This document shows, piece after piece, positions 37,501 to 50,719 of a stretch of DNA of 64,000 nt. The translations under genes and the position numbers were made by a program. Location: NCBI GenBank assembly GCA_024362935.1, contig JANCRA010000014.1:10650258-10714257 (forward strand), read 5' to 3'. Every line of letters begins with the position of its first letter. Within the stretch, counting starts at the first letter, position 1. Source of the stretch: Setophaga petechia (taxonomy: Eukaryota > Chordata > Aves > Passeriformes > Parulidae). The notes under the pieces are model-generated. The model saw nothing but the letters and a program-made list of their open reading frames with translations, had not been told where the DNA came from and ran no database searches.

Positions 37501-39249
37501 ATTATCAGCTTTCACTTAAAAATAAAATAGAAAGAACATCTCAAATGCTGAAATGGCCAGTAAATGAACCCTACTTCCCCAATTTTCTTTTCCCAACTGC
37601 TATGGAGTGCTATTAATTTGGTTTACAACACTGGGCAAAAGACATTTTCTGCTTAATAAGGAAATACCTAATAACTGGCCATAAGGTAAATGACATTAAC
37701 TAGTGGGCCATTTGACTCTAAATTACCATAACCCAGAGGATTTTAACTGCATCGGCCTGCGCTCTTCAAGAGGTTTTCATTTCAGGAGTGAATCAGTGCT
37801 AAAATATCATACTAAGGATGGAAGAGTACATTGGGTGTAAATTTGGACACCAGTGAACTTCTGGAACAACCTTTGTACACGCTTTTCATCACTGTGGGAA
37901 GACTCAGGACACCCTGATTCAATTCCCCTGCATTGGAAATTGGAACATTCCTTGGACACTGTGGACAAAGGAGGGCTGAACCTCGGGAGCCAAAATCCCT
38001 ACAGCCAAGACTGAGGGCAGAGAATGGCAATTCTGCAGACTAACAGCAAAGCAGAAGATAACAATTGAGAAACAAGAGGTCCACATGTGGAATTACTTAA
38101 CTAGTAATGGCTAGAGTCCAGTGGAAATAAAGATCCAACAATTTTTGTTTTGAAAACAAAATATATTTTTAAAAACTTACTAAAAATCAGTTTTCAGCAG
38201 TTGCAGTAATTTCAGTTTTGAGCAAAGATAATTTCAAACACTGAAAAATGTGCCTAGCATATCTATCAATGCAGTTTGCATTGGTAGAAGTCTGCTGTTG
38301 ATTGTCTCCCGAGGGTTTGAACAATTCACTATATTTAAACAAGATTTGGATACTTTAAAGCTTCTGTAGATAAAGAAAATATTTCTCAGGTAGTGGTTCT
38401 AATTCAGATCTCAGCTCCTTCAAGTCTCTATTCTCAACCTCTCTTGATTATTTCTCTACCAGCTGCATAGATATTTTAGGCTTAAATAAAAATATATTAA
38501 GGAAATAATAAGAAAGAAAAGTAAAGTAGAACTACTTTAAGCTTGCATATCTCTTAGAGAGTTTCAACTTTGCTAGTAAATGCCACTGAAAAGCAGAGGA
38601 AAACTGTATTTCTGTGCTGCATGACAGTCATCTAAACTCTTCCCTGCCAGCTCTGCTCAGCCTGTACAGTATAAACCACAACTGTTTAATTATCATGTGT
38701 TGTGCCAAAGGTGCAGCCAAGGCTGTTTATAAGGAAACTGAGACAGTAAGCCAAATTTCATTTGCAGATCAGACACGCCTGCTAGCAAGCAAAGCCAAGT
38801 TTTAGGTACAGATGAGATCAGTAGTTCTGTCCTCCAGGGAAGGTGGCTGCACCTCAAAAATTAATGAGTAATTTTTCAAATTGATGTGAGGTAAACTAGT
38901 TATTTTCACAATTAAGTGCTTTACCAAGCATTTAGGAAATGGTAGTTTCTCATTGGACAACCATTTCTGAGGTTCAATTGGAGAAGATACAATGCAAACC
39001 CAAGGTTATATCAAATCTGTGTAACCACTGTGTGAATACCATTGGGACAACATTTCTGCAGGGCAGGGAGAGGACATTCCAGATTCTAAAGATGCTGGAA
39101 TCCAAGCTGAGTAGTTTTCCCGACCATAGTAAATTATTTTGCTTGCTTGCTATAAAGCCGACCTTTAAATTACAAATTGTCCTAATAATTATTAGTTGTT
39201 TTCCTTCTGACTTCTGCACTGGTTTATAATGACAATCAATATTTCCCTG
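34521..39249. other. Non-coding stretch
   Basis: No gene seen. A 17-base T run lies at 35701-35717. A perfect palindromic run TTTTGTTTT / AAAACAAAA around one base lies at 38143-38161. The 121-codon minus frame at 37053-37418 has no recognisable domain. The part 36160-36560 is GC-richer and single-copy. Confidence 0.5.
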
Positions 39250-39345
39250 TTCCACTGATGAGGAAATGATGAGTCAACACATGAGACTGGCCTTGCTGCT
39301 AACCACAGAGCCAGTAGCTACGTGCTAGTCCCCTTCTGCTCTCCT
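39250..39345 (+). mobile_element. Possible MIR-like SINE trace
   Basis: TTCCACTGATGAGGAAATGA, then ACTGGCCTTGCTGCTAACCACAGAGCCAGTAG, resembles the 'cagatgaggaaactgagg ... acttgcccaaggtcacacagccagtaag' order of MIR, heavily decayed. Low confidence. Confidence 0.3.
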
Positions 39346-39647
39346 AGCCCACCTCCAAGACAGTTCCTTCCTTCCATTCCCTCTCTGATGGGGCCATCCC
39401 TGCCAAACTTTCCTAAGCAAAAATCATCCTTGTCAGGATAACTGTGGCTTTTCTTGTGACAATAAAACATGCAATAATATATAGACTTGACAAACTGAAC
39501 TCATAGCATGCTGTTGGGGTTTAGGTAAGGTTTTATTCCTCAGCCAGCCTTATTGTGTTCTACCAGATAATCAGTGCTTAAATACTGGCTGATCCTGTAA
39601 TCCTAAAGTAAAGTTCCCTTTAAGGCCAGAGGTAACTTTGCCTGCAA

Positions 39648-39690
39648 AGATCTGCACTTTTGCCCACAGATAGATCTGCACTTTTGCCCA
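39648..39690 (+). repeat. Tandem duplication, 24-base unit
   Basis: AGATCTGCACTTTTGCCCA occurs at 39648-39666 and again, without a mismatch, at 39672-39690. The step is 24 bases. The lack of divergence suggests a recent event. Confidence 0.9.
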
Positions 39691-40434
39691 TTTTAATGAA
39701 TTCCTATCAGTTTTCACAAACATCATCACAACCCAGCCTCTCAAAGCATTAACTTCTAGCAGCTACTTGTGAGCAGTTTCATACATTGCAACCCACAGCA
39801 TGCTTCTTATTCGTATCCAGGACAGACATAAAGAATGTCCTGCTGCATTTCCTGCAGTCACAGGTGGAACAATGTGTCCATACTGGAAACCAGTGGAAGT
39901 AAATGTAAATCTACTCCTGCAACAGTGTAAATACCAGCTTTGTTGTTAGTGCTTCCTGCGCTGTTTATAAAAGGAAAATTATTGTTGTGTTTTGTTTGGA
40001 TTTTATATTGGAGGTTTTGTTCATCTATATAGCAAAGAAAATACAAAGTTTAAATTGACCTGATTTGGAGTGGACTCAAAGTTTCAGATTAAAAAACCCA
40101 AACCAACACATAGAAAACAAATACAGCCGTGGCAACAGAAATGAAGGGCCAGCTATCCCTGTTACTGTGAAGACATCCACTTTTATTACATTACACATGA
40201 TACAAGTCCTAGCTGTCAAAATCCTCAGGAGCACCTAAACAGATAATAAACAATCAGTAAAAGACTTATGGCTACATGTTTTTCATAGTATTGAAAATCA
40301 CCTGGGAACCATATTTTAATGGAAAATACAGCTTGATGGAGACAAGCTTCATAGATTTATGAAGAAAGTGCAGCACAAATCAAATGGAGGGTTTAGCTTT
40401 CTGAAATGATATGGAGGTGCTGGAAAAAAGCACC

Positions 40435-40498
40435 AAAAAAAAAAAAAAAAGGAAGGAAGAAAGGACGAAGAAGGGCAAGCAAAGGGGAAGGAAAGAAG
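40435..40498 (+). repeat. A run and purine-rich tract
   Basis: Sixteen A (40435-40450) followed by about 48 bases of almost only A and G with GGAAGGAAG-type units. This could be a decayed tail of a retrocopy, but no body is recognisable upstream. Confidence 0.8.
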
Positions 40499-43281
40499 TG
40501 CCCCTCTAATGATTTATGCTGTAGAGAAGGAATATGCCTACTAGTGATCCTGTTACTTTACTGCTCTTTGTGATTGTTATTCTTCCCCTAAGAGAGGCAG
40601 TCATGTTACACACTGACAGAAAGTTACACCTCTTCAATGTGATTTGTCCACTTAAAACAACATTTATCATGTTGCCAGTTTATAAATCATTTAGGCCAAC
40701 TAGATTAAGGCTATAGGAAGCCAGCACCCCTAACTGATCCTCATGCCAGATAATTCAGAGACCTGCATTTGTTTACACTAAACCTTATCAGCCAAAATAG
40801 GAGAGTCCGGTGCCAGCTGAACTCTGGTTCCTCCATCTGAGTGAGAACACGGGGCAAGGTGCACTTTTAACACATTGAGAGATAGGCTCCTGCTTTGAAG
40901 GAAAATGTACCTACATCAGTCCACAGCATGCTAGTGTCCTGGAAGGCTTCATTGACATGGACAGCTCTTCCTCTACACGTCAGAGGAGAAGAGTCTCTCC
41001 ACAGAAATAGGAGACAAGCTGAAGAGGTTGAAGGTTAGCTCACATATTTTATCTATTTTGTACATAAGCATTTAGAAAATGTCCATTTTTAACCCAGGAA
41101 TGTATGTTGTCCCCTTGTTGGATAGAAGACACAACCTCCATTGTGCATTTTGTTTTGTGTTGAGCATAGATTCCAGTAAACTGAAATAGTCAAACTTGAA
41201 ATTGGCCTTTTGTCCTATTAAAACTCTTTGTACACTAAGAGGAGGCTGAAATACCAGCCTGGACATACGATCCAGGCTGCAGCACTGGCTACGGTTACCA
41301 GCTCACATAAACCTCCTCAGACGTGCATGCAACACAACAGCTCCTACACTGGATGCAGTTCCCAACTTAAAGTGGGATTTTAATTTCTCTGAGTAAAGTC
41401 TCCAAGTCCACACTTCTTATGGTGCTAGGAGATAAAAAAAATAAAAATAAAAAGCTAAATATTAAACAAGGATGAGCTTTGGATCTAGAGGATTTCAAAC
41501 TAAATGAGAAGGAATTAATAACTTAGGTTTGATGATATTTATGTGTGAGATGTAAATATGTCTAGCACAAGGGAAGAGGAACTACAGGGACAATCTTCAC
41601 CCTAGAGGTGTTTTTTTAAAATCCACAAAGAAAGCTACCCTGGTCTGAATACAATAACAGCCAGCCAAAGCTCTTCTGTGAGATGTGGCAGGATGAAGCT
41701 CTTCATGGTTTTGTGGTTGTTGTTGTTTTAAAACAGCAAACGCTTAGGCAAGCAAATAATTCTTAGTCCAAAGTACAGGAACACTATCACCCTATTCACT
41801 TGAGATGACCCAGGATGCAGACTTAGCACACCATACTCTTCTCCACACAGCATCACAGGGTTCAGTCCTGGTTTTAATTAAAGGCACATGGACCAAGGAT
41901 CACATTAAGACATAAAATAGGTCTGTTCATGAAGGTGATGCATAGCTGCCTTTGACACACCATCCTGAAACACAAACTAAGCTATGCCTTGCCACAAGTA
42001 CCCTCACAACTAGGGACTGTTATTTTCTATCATCATGATTGCTCTTCTTTCTGTACCTAATTGATTTGAATCCCTCCATTGGTTTGCTCTCTTTTCTCCC
42101 TTCGGCATCTTCTAAATTTCAAGTGTGGAATTCAATCCTATGCTCTTCTTGAGAATACCCAAAATTCCCAGCACTTTTGTTAACATGCACTTTGCCAAGG
42201 AGTTTTTCAAAGATATGGTGATTATTTCCTGAGAAGATGGCTATACAAAGATACTTGTCTGCCTCTGACAGCCTATCTTGGAGAGGAACTAATATTTTAA
42301 CACTGAGAAATGTTAAAAAGAAGCTGGAAATACACAGCTGATTTTTCCAAACCAGTTACTGATTTAGGAGCAACCAGCTCATGATGCCCTGAGTCTGGTT
42401 TTCAGAAGTGCTCAATATAATGCCTTTATATATCTTGAAGAATATTGACTATTGACATGGGGATTTGGATATTTATTGTTTGGCTTAAACTGAAATGAGA
42501 GCTATCCATAAAAATGAACAGAATAGTAATGAATGAAGAAAGACAACTCACTTCTCTGAAGAGTGAAAGAAACCCAAACAGCTTCATAAGAAAACTCCCT
42601 TCAGTGAGAATGACACTGAAGAGTGGTGGTCTGAGACCTCCAACACCCTAAAAGTACAGCAAAGGTCTGTCTGCATCCCCACAGAGACAGAAGTGACCAG
42701 TCATCAAAAACATCATGCATAAAATGTTCAATGTTTGAACTTTTTCAATAGATCCTGTAAAGGCAAACTGGATTTTAGGGCAGATGGATGCCTGGTCATT
42801 GTATATTGCTGGTGATGGACTGTTAAGAAAGCTTCTGGCAGGGTGAATTCAAGCAGACAGGTGAGGACCTGATCTGACATAAATGGAAACCCATTCATGG
42901 CTCTAGGGGTGAATGTACATCTGATACAGGAAAGGAGATACTGACACAAGGGAAGGTACACAAGTACAGTTCCTCTCCAGTAATGACCCTGAGCACTCAC
43001 ATGCCAGACAACAACAGGAGACACTGAACACCAATTCCTCTAAAATCTAGTTTGGAAATGTGAAATATACTGATTTCCAGATTCAGGGCCTTTGTCTTCA
43101 ATTATTATCTGAATGTACTTATTAATTAATATTTATTCAGGCTATGACCCACTGTATTTGTGCAGGCCGTACAAATACCAGAAGACAAGAACAAGGCCCT
43201 GCACAGTATTTGATAAAATTGCCTCAGATAGTGGAAGAAGCCATATCTAGGGAAGGCTTTCTAGGTATGTGTAACGCCAAG

Positions 43282-43340
43282 AAAAAAAAAAAAAAACCCC
43301 AAAAAAAAAACCCACCCCAAAACCTCCACACAAAAAAACT
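43282..43340 (+). repeat. A-rich tract with CCC blocks
   Basis: Two long A runs separated by CCCC, then CCCACCCC and further A runs. Same texture as at 12680 and 55213. Confidence 0.85.
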
Positions 43341-46300
43341 CTGCTAAACAAGATTGTGGTGTTTAAGCAACTAATTAAGGGATGCACAGCTACACAACTT
43401 TCAAATTTAGAAACCTCTGAATTTAACACATTATTGAAGAACCTCCTGAGCACTGAACATTTTATGGCACTTTTGACCAGAGCTAGAGCACACAGCAGTT
43501 CCCACAATGGGAACTCCATTCTCCCTGCTGAACTCCCTCACTGCTCCCCCACAGCACAAGATTTTCCTCTCACTGCACACCCAGAGCACTGCTTGGAGCC
43601 AGTGTCTCTGATCCAGTGTGCCACAGCCCAGCCCAGAGGGGCTGCCCTTCATCTGTACAAACTTGGAGCTCTGGCTACACCTTTGAAGCACACAATAGGG
43701 GTTAGAGAAGCTTTTAAAGTATAAATGAGAGAGAGAAAAGAGAGAGGGCTCAAATTATCAGTACAAGGGAATAATGGAATGATTTTTTTTTCAGGAGAAA
43801 TCACTGAATTTCTTTTCACAAAGGACTCATGTAATAAGTTAATTAAATAGATGCACTACCTAAGATGTTTAACATTAATTTAAATTCAGCATAACTCCAC
43901 TGGCTTCATTTAAGCTTCTCTGTACTTACACCAGCTATGGACAGAATTGAACACAGAAGTTTAATAGCTCAAATTCATTTCAAAGAAATGCCAGTATAAA
44001 CCACCTGCCAGATGCTTAGTCTGCAGGTCTGTTTCTGAGTTTCTCTAGCCTCTTGCCTCTCTTCATTACACTCCTGCTGAGCTTTTTCTTTCCTATGGGA
44101 GCTATTGCTGAACACTGAATCACAATGAATTACAGAAGCTCCATCCTCTTATACTCAGTCCAGGACTTGACTTTGGATTGAAGGAAAGCCCCTCCTTAGG
44201 GCAACAACTTTTAGAGCAAAAATTAATGACCAACAGCAAATACAATTGCAAGTGAAAGGGGAAGGCCCCTCTCTCCTGCCATGACTGTCCATGGTCTGAC
44301 ACTGCTCCCCTAAACCCAAGTGTGTGTCTGTCCCTCCTGCAGCTCAGCTGTGTCTGCAGGGAGCCTGGGCCCTTGGGCTGTGGCTGGAAGCAGATGGAAG
44401 TCACTCATCACAGCAAATCCCAACAACAAGGGTTTGTTCTCATCTACTCCACACAGCACAATGACCCAGGGAAAGGGATGCCAAAATCAAATTATTTCTG
44501 GACAGACCCACTAAGACCAGACACGGTGCATCAGACATACCAACAGCAGTGACAGTGCTCAGAGAGATGGAATGTGATCAGCAGCACATGAAAACTTGTG
44601 TATGAGAGCACAACTTTCAAAATTTTGATTTATCTTGTAATAGGAAAGATTTATTGTGAAACCTTTTCCATGTGCAATAATTTCCCAAGAGAAATAGTTC
44701 TATTAATTGAGACTTTTAAAAAACAAGACTTGGAAAATCTCTAGGGAATATATACACACTATAGGGGAAATTCCTGCTTGGGAATAACCATTATTCAGTG
44801 ACCTTCCAAGTCTTTACCAGTTTCAACTGCATTACTTTTAAAAGGTTGGTACTGAAATGTTGCACAAAGTGACATGAGTTTTTCTACTCATAACTGAGGT
44901 AGAAAAAGTACTTTGCAACAGAGTTAAATAGACTTCACAGAACAAGAAAAAGGGTTTGCTTTGTTTCATCTTATTTTACTGGGAAGTCACTTCTGCTTGG
45001 TTTAACAATTGACAAGCCTTCTCAGGTGATGGGAGGAATGAAAAATGTGAGCAGTTAAGAACCCCTGATCACTGAGAAGATATTTGAGACAGAGAGCTCG
45101 ATTAACTGCTAGCTAAGAGGCAGAGGAGAATATCCTTGGTTTTTGCCACTGTGTTTCAGCATAGCAAAGATACACACAAGATCCAATCTTGCATCTGGAT
45201 CTGAATTTCAGCAGCCACAGCTGGGTAGGAGTTGACATTTAATTTGTCAAGGGTTTTTTTGTAATTTGTTAATACTAATACACACCATCATCCTCAGCCT
45301 GCCTTAACCAAACTTACATTTTGAAGAATGTCACACGGTTTAAAACTACTGCAGCTACTGTGTCTCTGCTGAAAGAAATGCAGAGCAAAAACATCATTGT
45401 AAAATACTGATTCATAACTACATCCTACCTATACACATCCCCAGCAAACACATTCATTTTGTCTTAGCCCTTTCTGGGTCCAAGTACACCAGAGCAGATT
45501 GTATCTGCTATGGCAAAACATCACAGAAGAAATCCTTCTGGCCTTGCTCTCTTGTGAATGGGAGGAGCCCACTCCTCTCCACAACACCAGCAGGGACAGA
45601 AGAGAATCAATCCCTTTGATTACTCAGAAAAAAAAATTCCCTTGGGTGTTTAAGTCTGTGTCTGCACCCAGCATCTGTGCCTGAAAATCTGCTGGACTGG
45701 GAACACTGGTTGTGGATACTACTGCAATCAAACCAGGAAGACTCAGCAAAATTCATATAAGAGTTTGAACCTTTCCCTCAAATCCTGAATTCTAGATCTG
45801 AATATGTGGGTTGGGTGCATGTCTATTCCAAAAATATCAGCATGAGTAAGACGAAAACTAGTGTTTATCCCTCTTTAATAACAATTGTTTGAACAACCTG
45901 AATGTAAATGGGCATTAAATGCTTCCCTACAACTTAAAACACTCTTCCAACCTCTTCAATTTGGCCTCCCAAAATATCAAAGTCTTCTACCTATTTTAGG
46001 CCTCTTGGAGATGTGAGTGCTGATCATGAACAGATCGGCCAGAGGGCAGAAATAATTCATGGAGAACAGTAAAAATTCTTTCAATAATTAATTCAAATAC
46101 AGCCTAAATGTAAACTATAGCGAAGATTTCTCCCAGGGAAAAAAGCACCCAAAGAACTAAATAATCACAAAAATTTTTAGTAAGTTAGCATTCCATGTCT
46201 GATTACTCTTCAATACACAAAATCAGAAAAATTTATACTTTTTGATCACTCAAAAAATTGTCACTGCTCATTTCAAAGGAAATGGTGTTGGTCAATTATT

Positions 46301-46805
46301 AAGACTAACAATCACCAAAAATTGAAAATACCTGAAAGCTAGGTTTGTAGCTGAAATTCAACTTTTACCTTAACTCCGCACACCTAATAACACATGCAAA
46401 TGCTTTATTGAAAAATAACTTCTGAAAAAAATTGTAAATTTACCTCAGAAGAGACACAAACAACATTTTCTGTATTGGACATCTCTTTAGCTCCTCTGTA
46501 GCCTCTGCAGAACACAGGGAGCAGGAGGAGTCTGCTAGGGATGACTTTGGAATGACAGTGTGTCACTAAGATAGCCCCTTCACAGTTTTAGTCTCATCCC
46601 CACATAGTCTTTTAAGATAAAAATCAGTTAAAATATGTGACAAGTATTTAAGTGAATTCAAATAGTCTTATTAGTTTCTGTTCTTAATGAGAATTCAGTT
46701 AGTATCAATCTATTCAAGTTCACAGTATTTTGTTCATCAACCCCAAATTACATTATTTGAGCCAACTAGGGATCAATACATGTTTATATGTATATGTTTA
46801 TTTTC

Positions 46806-46953
46806 CCTTAGGATTTGCACCCCTTCTGCAATGATGAAGGAACTCCAAGATCATTAGAGGGGCTAAATGAGGGTACTCCAAGAGAACAAGAAGAGCCCTC
46901 TACTACTAATTTTACTCATAGTCTCTTAGCACAGTCATTCTCTGAAGTTAGAG
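46806..46953 (+). repeat. Diverged repeat, copy A
   Basis: Shares a collinear series of words with 47660-47800: CCTTAGGATT, then GAGGGGCTAAATGAG (copy B GAGGGCTAAACTGAG), then CAAGAGAACAAGAA, then a TTTACTCATA / TTAACTGACTTATA pair, then GAAGTTA. The order and spacing agree within a few bases. Both copies point the same way. Family unknown; it could be an old transposon inserted twice or a local duplication. Confidence 0.5.
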
Positions 46954-47659
46954 GCACACATATATAATCTGGGAAGTCTTCCAGGTTTCTCTTTTAGGAA
47001 AGGAAGCTCCCATCACTGGCTGCATTAAGAAGGGCATTTCTGTTTTTCCAGCAGGCCAGCAGCAGTGCTGAGTAGGGCTCTGAACACGCACTGGAGGTGG
47101 GGCAGCCCTGTCCTGGAGGAGCTACAAAAGCTGTCATCACCAGCCCCAGCGTGCTGAGCATCGTGGTTTCCCAACCCTGCCATCACATGTTTGTGCACTG
47201 CTCTACAGCAAAACCCATCACAGGGCTGGCCACGTGCAGCACGGCTTTGATGCAGGATGTCAGCTTCCAATTTCATTATTTCAGAGAAAGCATAACTCTT
47301 TTTGATTGCTATTTCAGCTATTTTGACTGTGGAAATCTTCTTCAAAATACACATTCATTACATGGAGACATGTTCATTGCTAATGACAAAATCTAAAGAA
47401 AATCCAATATTTCCCAATAGCTAATTATCCATGGGGTAGAAGTATTTAGACAACGTGCTAACGCCACAGTCTGATATTCTTTTTCCTCCCTCAATTTTCA
47501 AAATTCTCATTAGTCCTCGAGTGCCAAATTCTCCAGCTTTCCCTACCATAAATGTTATGAGATATTTCAACAAACTGGGAATATAGTAAGTATTAAATAA
47601 TAAATTTTAAAATCCATGGGATCATATCAAACAAATTAGGGTAACCAGAAATCTCTGTA

Positions 47660-47800
47660 CCTTAGGATTGTACCCTTGCTAACTGATGATAGAGACAGAA
47701 AGAATAAAGGTCAATATGAGGGCTAAACTGAGAATATTACAAGAGAACAAGAAAATCTCACCTGCTGAGTTATTTAACTGACTTATATGAAGTTATAGAC
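47660..47800 (+). repeat. Diverged repeat, copy B
   Basis: Partner of the copy at 46806-46953, about 850 bases downstream in the same orientation. CAAGAGAACAAGAA at about 47739-47752 is the longest exact shared word. Confidence 0.5.
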
Positions 47801-50700
47801 ATTTTCACAGGTAAAGACTGCTTCACTCAGGTGAACTAGCAAAGACCATCACACCAAATGCAATGTCAAAATACAATATTCAGTGCATACTACATTTGCT
47901 TATGTAAGATATGAGAATGTCTCCATTTCAAAATGTGAAGAAGATATCACTGAATTGTCAGGGTGTTGCAGAACTTTGCCACTTGTTCACAGTGGAGTGT
48001 TTGGGATTAAAATATTTCTTGTGAATAAATTAATGAAGTAATATAAAAATGACAGCTCAGCTATAACATCTGCTCATCCATAAAAAAGTCACTCCACCCA
48101 GCTGAGTGGGTGAAGTAAATATTACAAGGTTGAATTAATGTAGGTACTGATGGAAATATGACCTTTTTAATCAGCATAATTTCAAAATAAATTCCTAAGC
48201 AATAAAAATTAAAACACATATGCTATAATGAGTGGAGTGAGATGATCTGGATTAATCAGCCATGGCTGTACTCTTAAGTGGGCCTGCCCCATTAGTGCCT
48301 AATGTTCTTCCCTCTCACCTGCAATGAGACTCATAGCCACTCACATAGAAATCTTGCTTATGCAACAGCTTTTTGAGCCAGTATCCAAGTGTATTAGAAA
48401 TTATCTGAAAAAGTTCCATCTATATCAAGCCATTTCACTTTTCAACAAAGTTCTCACAAATGACACCACACTGAGCAGCAGGGGAACACCAAACATTGAA
48501 AAATTGCCTGAAAAGAATCTGAAGTGAAAAAGATCTCACCAAGAAAGCTCAGCCTGCTGCCAGCTCAGGACATAAATGCCAACTCCACAAAAAGAAGCAC
48601 CAGCTGCACTTTAAGCAGAGATTTCAAGACACCAGGAAAGTCCAAAAGCAAAACACTCCATCTTTACTGACATATGAAGGCAGAGGGACAACTCACAAAA
48701 ACTCAGAATTTCAAATGTACAGGTGCCATGGGAAAACATAAGTGCAACTGTAAGGCCTAGTTTAAGGGTAAGTCCATTTAAACAAGAAAAACATAAAAAG
48801 ACACAAACACAGTGGTTTGTTGTGCATGCCCCTCCTTCAAAGGAGTGTTCTGTGAATCTGTCTGTTTGCCTAATGGTTACAGGTGTGAGATGCAAATACT
48901 GTTCTGACCCTTGTGCACAGAAACACATTAATGATAACAACATTTCTCTGTCATAACCCCATCAGAGCTGCAAATGTCCATGCATCTTACACCAGGGCCA
49001 TTCACCTGCAGCAGCATTACAGTGCAAATTGGTTGACCTATGTATGCAATTTTACTATCTTCACATTCTCTTCTCACCGATAGGCTCAGTGATTATTTCT
49101 TGTCTTTATCTTTTGTGCTTGTTTGTTTGTTTAAGTGGTAGCAGTGTAGTGACCATGACAAATAGCTTGGAGGATTCCAAACAGCTGTGGTTTTTCTCCT
49201 TTAGCAGCTTTATAGCAACTCTTTATCAGCAGCTTCTTCATTCCTGCACCTTGAGAGCACTCCCACTGCTTTGGGGTTTTTCCTTCCACTGATACACGCG
49301 TATCACTCACCCCAACACTCCTCCAGCCCCTTGATGGATCTGCTCAGGGACTGTCTGAGAGCACATTTGCCAGCAGCACTGGCTGCAGTGGCCTCTTAAG
49401 GACCACTCTCCTTTCCATTCACTTACAATTAACTCCTGGTGATGTGTTTTAGGAATGAAGCTCTGAGAAGACCACTCAAAGGAGTTCAGACAAGAAAACG
49501 CCCTCTGCAAAGATGCTCCAAATGTCCTTAGAGACTGCTAACATAAATCTACATGCTGCTGTCAGGGAACTCCTGCATTTTGGCTCTCCTAGGCATAAGT
49601 TTTTCCATGAGGGAAGTCCCTTGCCTCTCTAACTGACAGGAGGAGAAAAACAAAAGACAACCAAACAACAACTAAACTTGTTCACAGGGCAACTGTATTC
49701 AGAGAATAGTGTGTGGGGGTAAGGGGAAAGCATTTTGGTTTAATTTAAGAAGAGTGACCTTACTTATGGCACTGAAGCAGCTACACAAATTATGTTTAAC
49801 ACTGCAGCTTCATGTGTATTCAGAAGCCAGCCTAAATTTAATATAGTGCATTTTCAATGTTGCTATACAGTGCATGTTTAGAACTCCAAATGGAAGCCAT
49901 TCCCTTTGCTCAGCATGTGAGATAAACCTGTTAAATTAGAGATTTGCTTATATTCTGAGCAGGTAAGAAGAAAACAACGCACCTTCTGCAGTTCAAGGAT
50001 TGTATTTCTATAGGGGCATGCGGTACATTTCCACTCTGGTATCATATTTACATTTTTAACTCTTGTGCATTCTGCAAGTAGCAGGAGGAGTTGTTCTGTT
50101 AAAGCCTTTGGTAAAAAGAAAAGCATTTCTACAGCAATTAGATTTGTTTAGATCATCTTCCTAAATTCAGAAATCACAATTCATTTGCGAAAAACTGTGT
50201 TTTCCAAAATCTATATGCACTGGGGTTTTGTTGATAAGCAAAGTCTAAATAGCAGAACTCTAACTTCTGATTTTACAAAACCTCCTTGGAGCATAATATG
50301 GATTCCATCAAAGGCACATTTAGCAACTACCTTTAGCCACGGCTGAGTTCTTCAGACAATTGCGCCATATAAATGATAAATAATGACAAGAAAACAAGTT
50401 TTCAATTAATACAACTGTAAACTTCTGTCTTGGTCAGAATCCAAGGTTCCAGAGTGATGCTGAGCCACACCAGCAAGTGCACACAGATTATGGAAGAGAT
50501 GCAGCCTTGCACTACGGAGGGCACCTCGGTTGTGTTTCACATGTATTCTTCACAATTCTTACAAGGGATGGTTCCAGCCCAGGAACAAAACCAGACTTGC
50601 TCCAAGGGTATTGTATGTAAAGATTAACAGTGTCAAATGGTGACAGCACTATCGTAAATTCCAAGCACACAAAAACGAAGATGTTAAATCCTATCTCTAT
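47801..50700. other. Non-coding stretch
   Basis: No gene seen. A TTTG microsatellite-like run of three units is at about 49123-49134. Frames of up to 110 codons lack recognisable domains. Confidence 0.5.
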
Positions 50701-50719
50701 AACTTCTGTTCCTCTCAAT

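Larger units (their letters stand above)
39691..46805. other. Non-coding stretch
   Basis: No gene seen. A 16-base A run followed by a purine-only-like (A/G) tract lies at 40435-40498. An A-rich/C tract lies at 43282-43340. The 122-codon + frame at 43356-43724 and the frames around 44120-44550 have no recognisable domains. Confidence 0.5.

Noticed and set aside
46812..46967. Terminal-exon-like frame of 51 codons after TTTTCCCTTAG
   Set aside because: It overlaps copy A of the diverged repeat, whose partner shares the same CCTTAGGATT start, so the splice-like signal belongs to the repeat.
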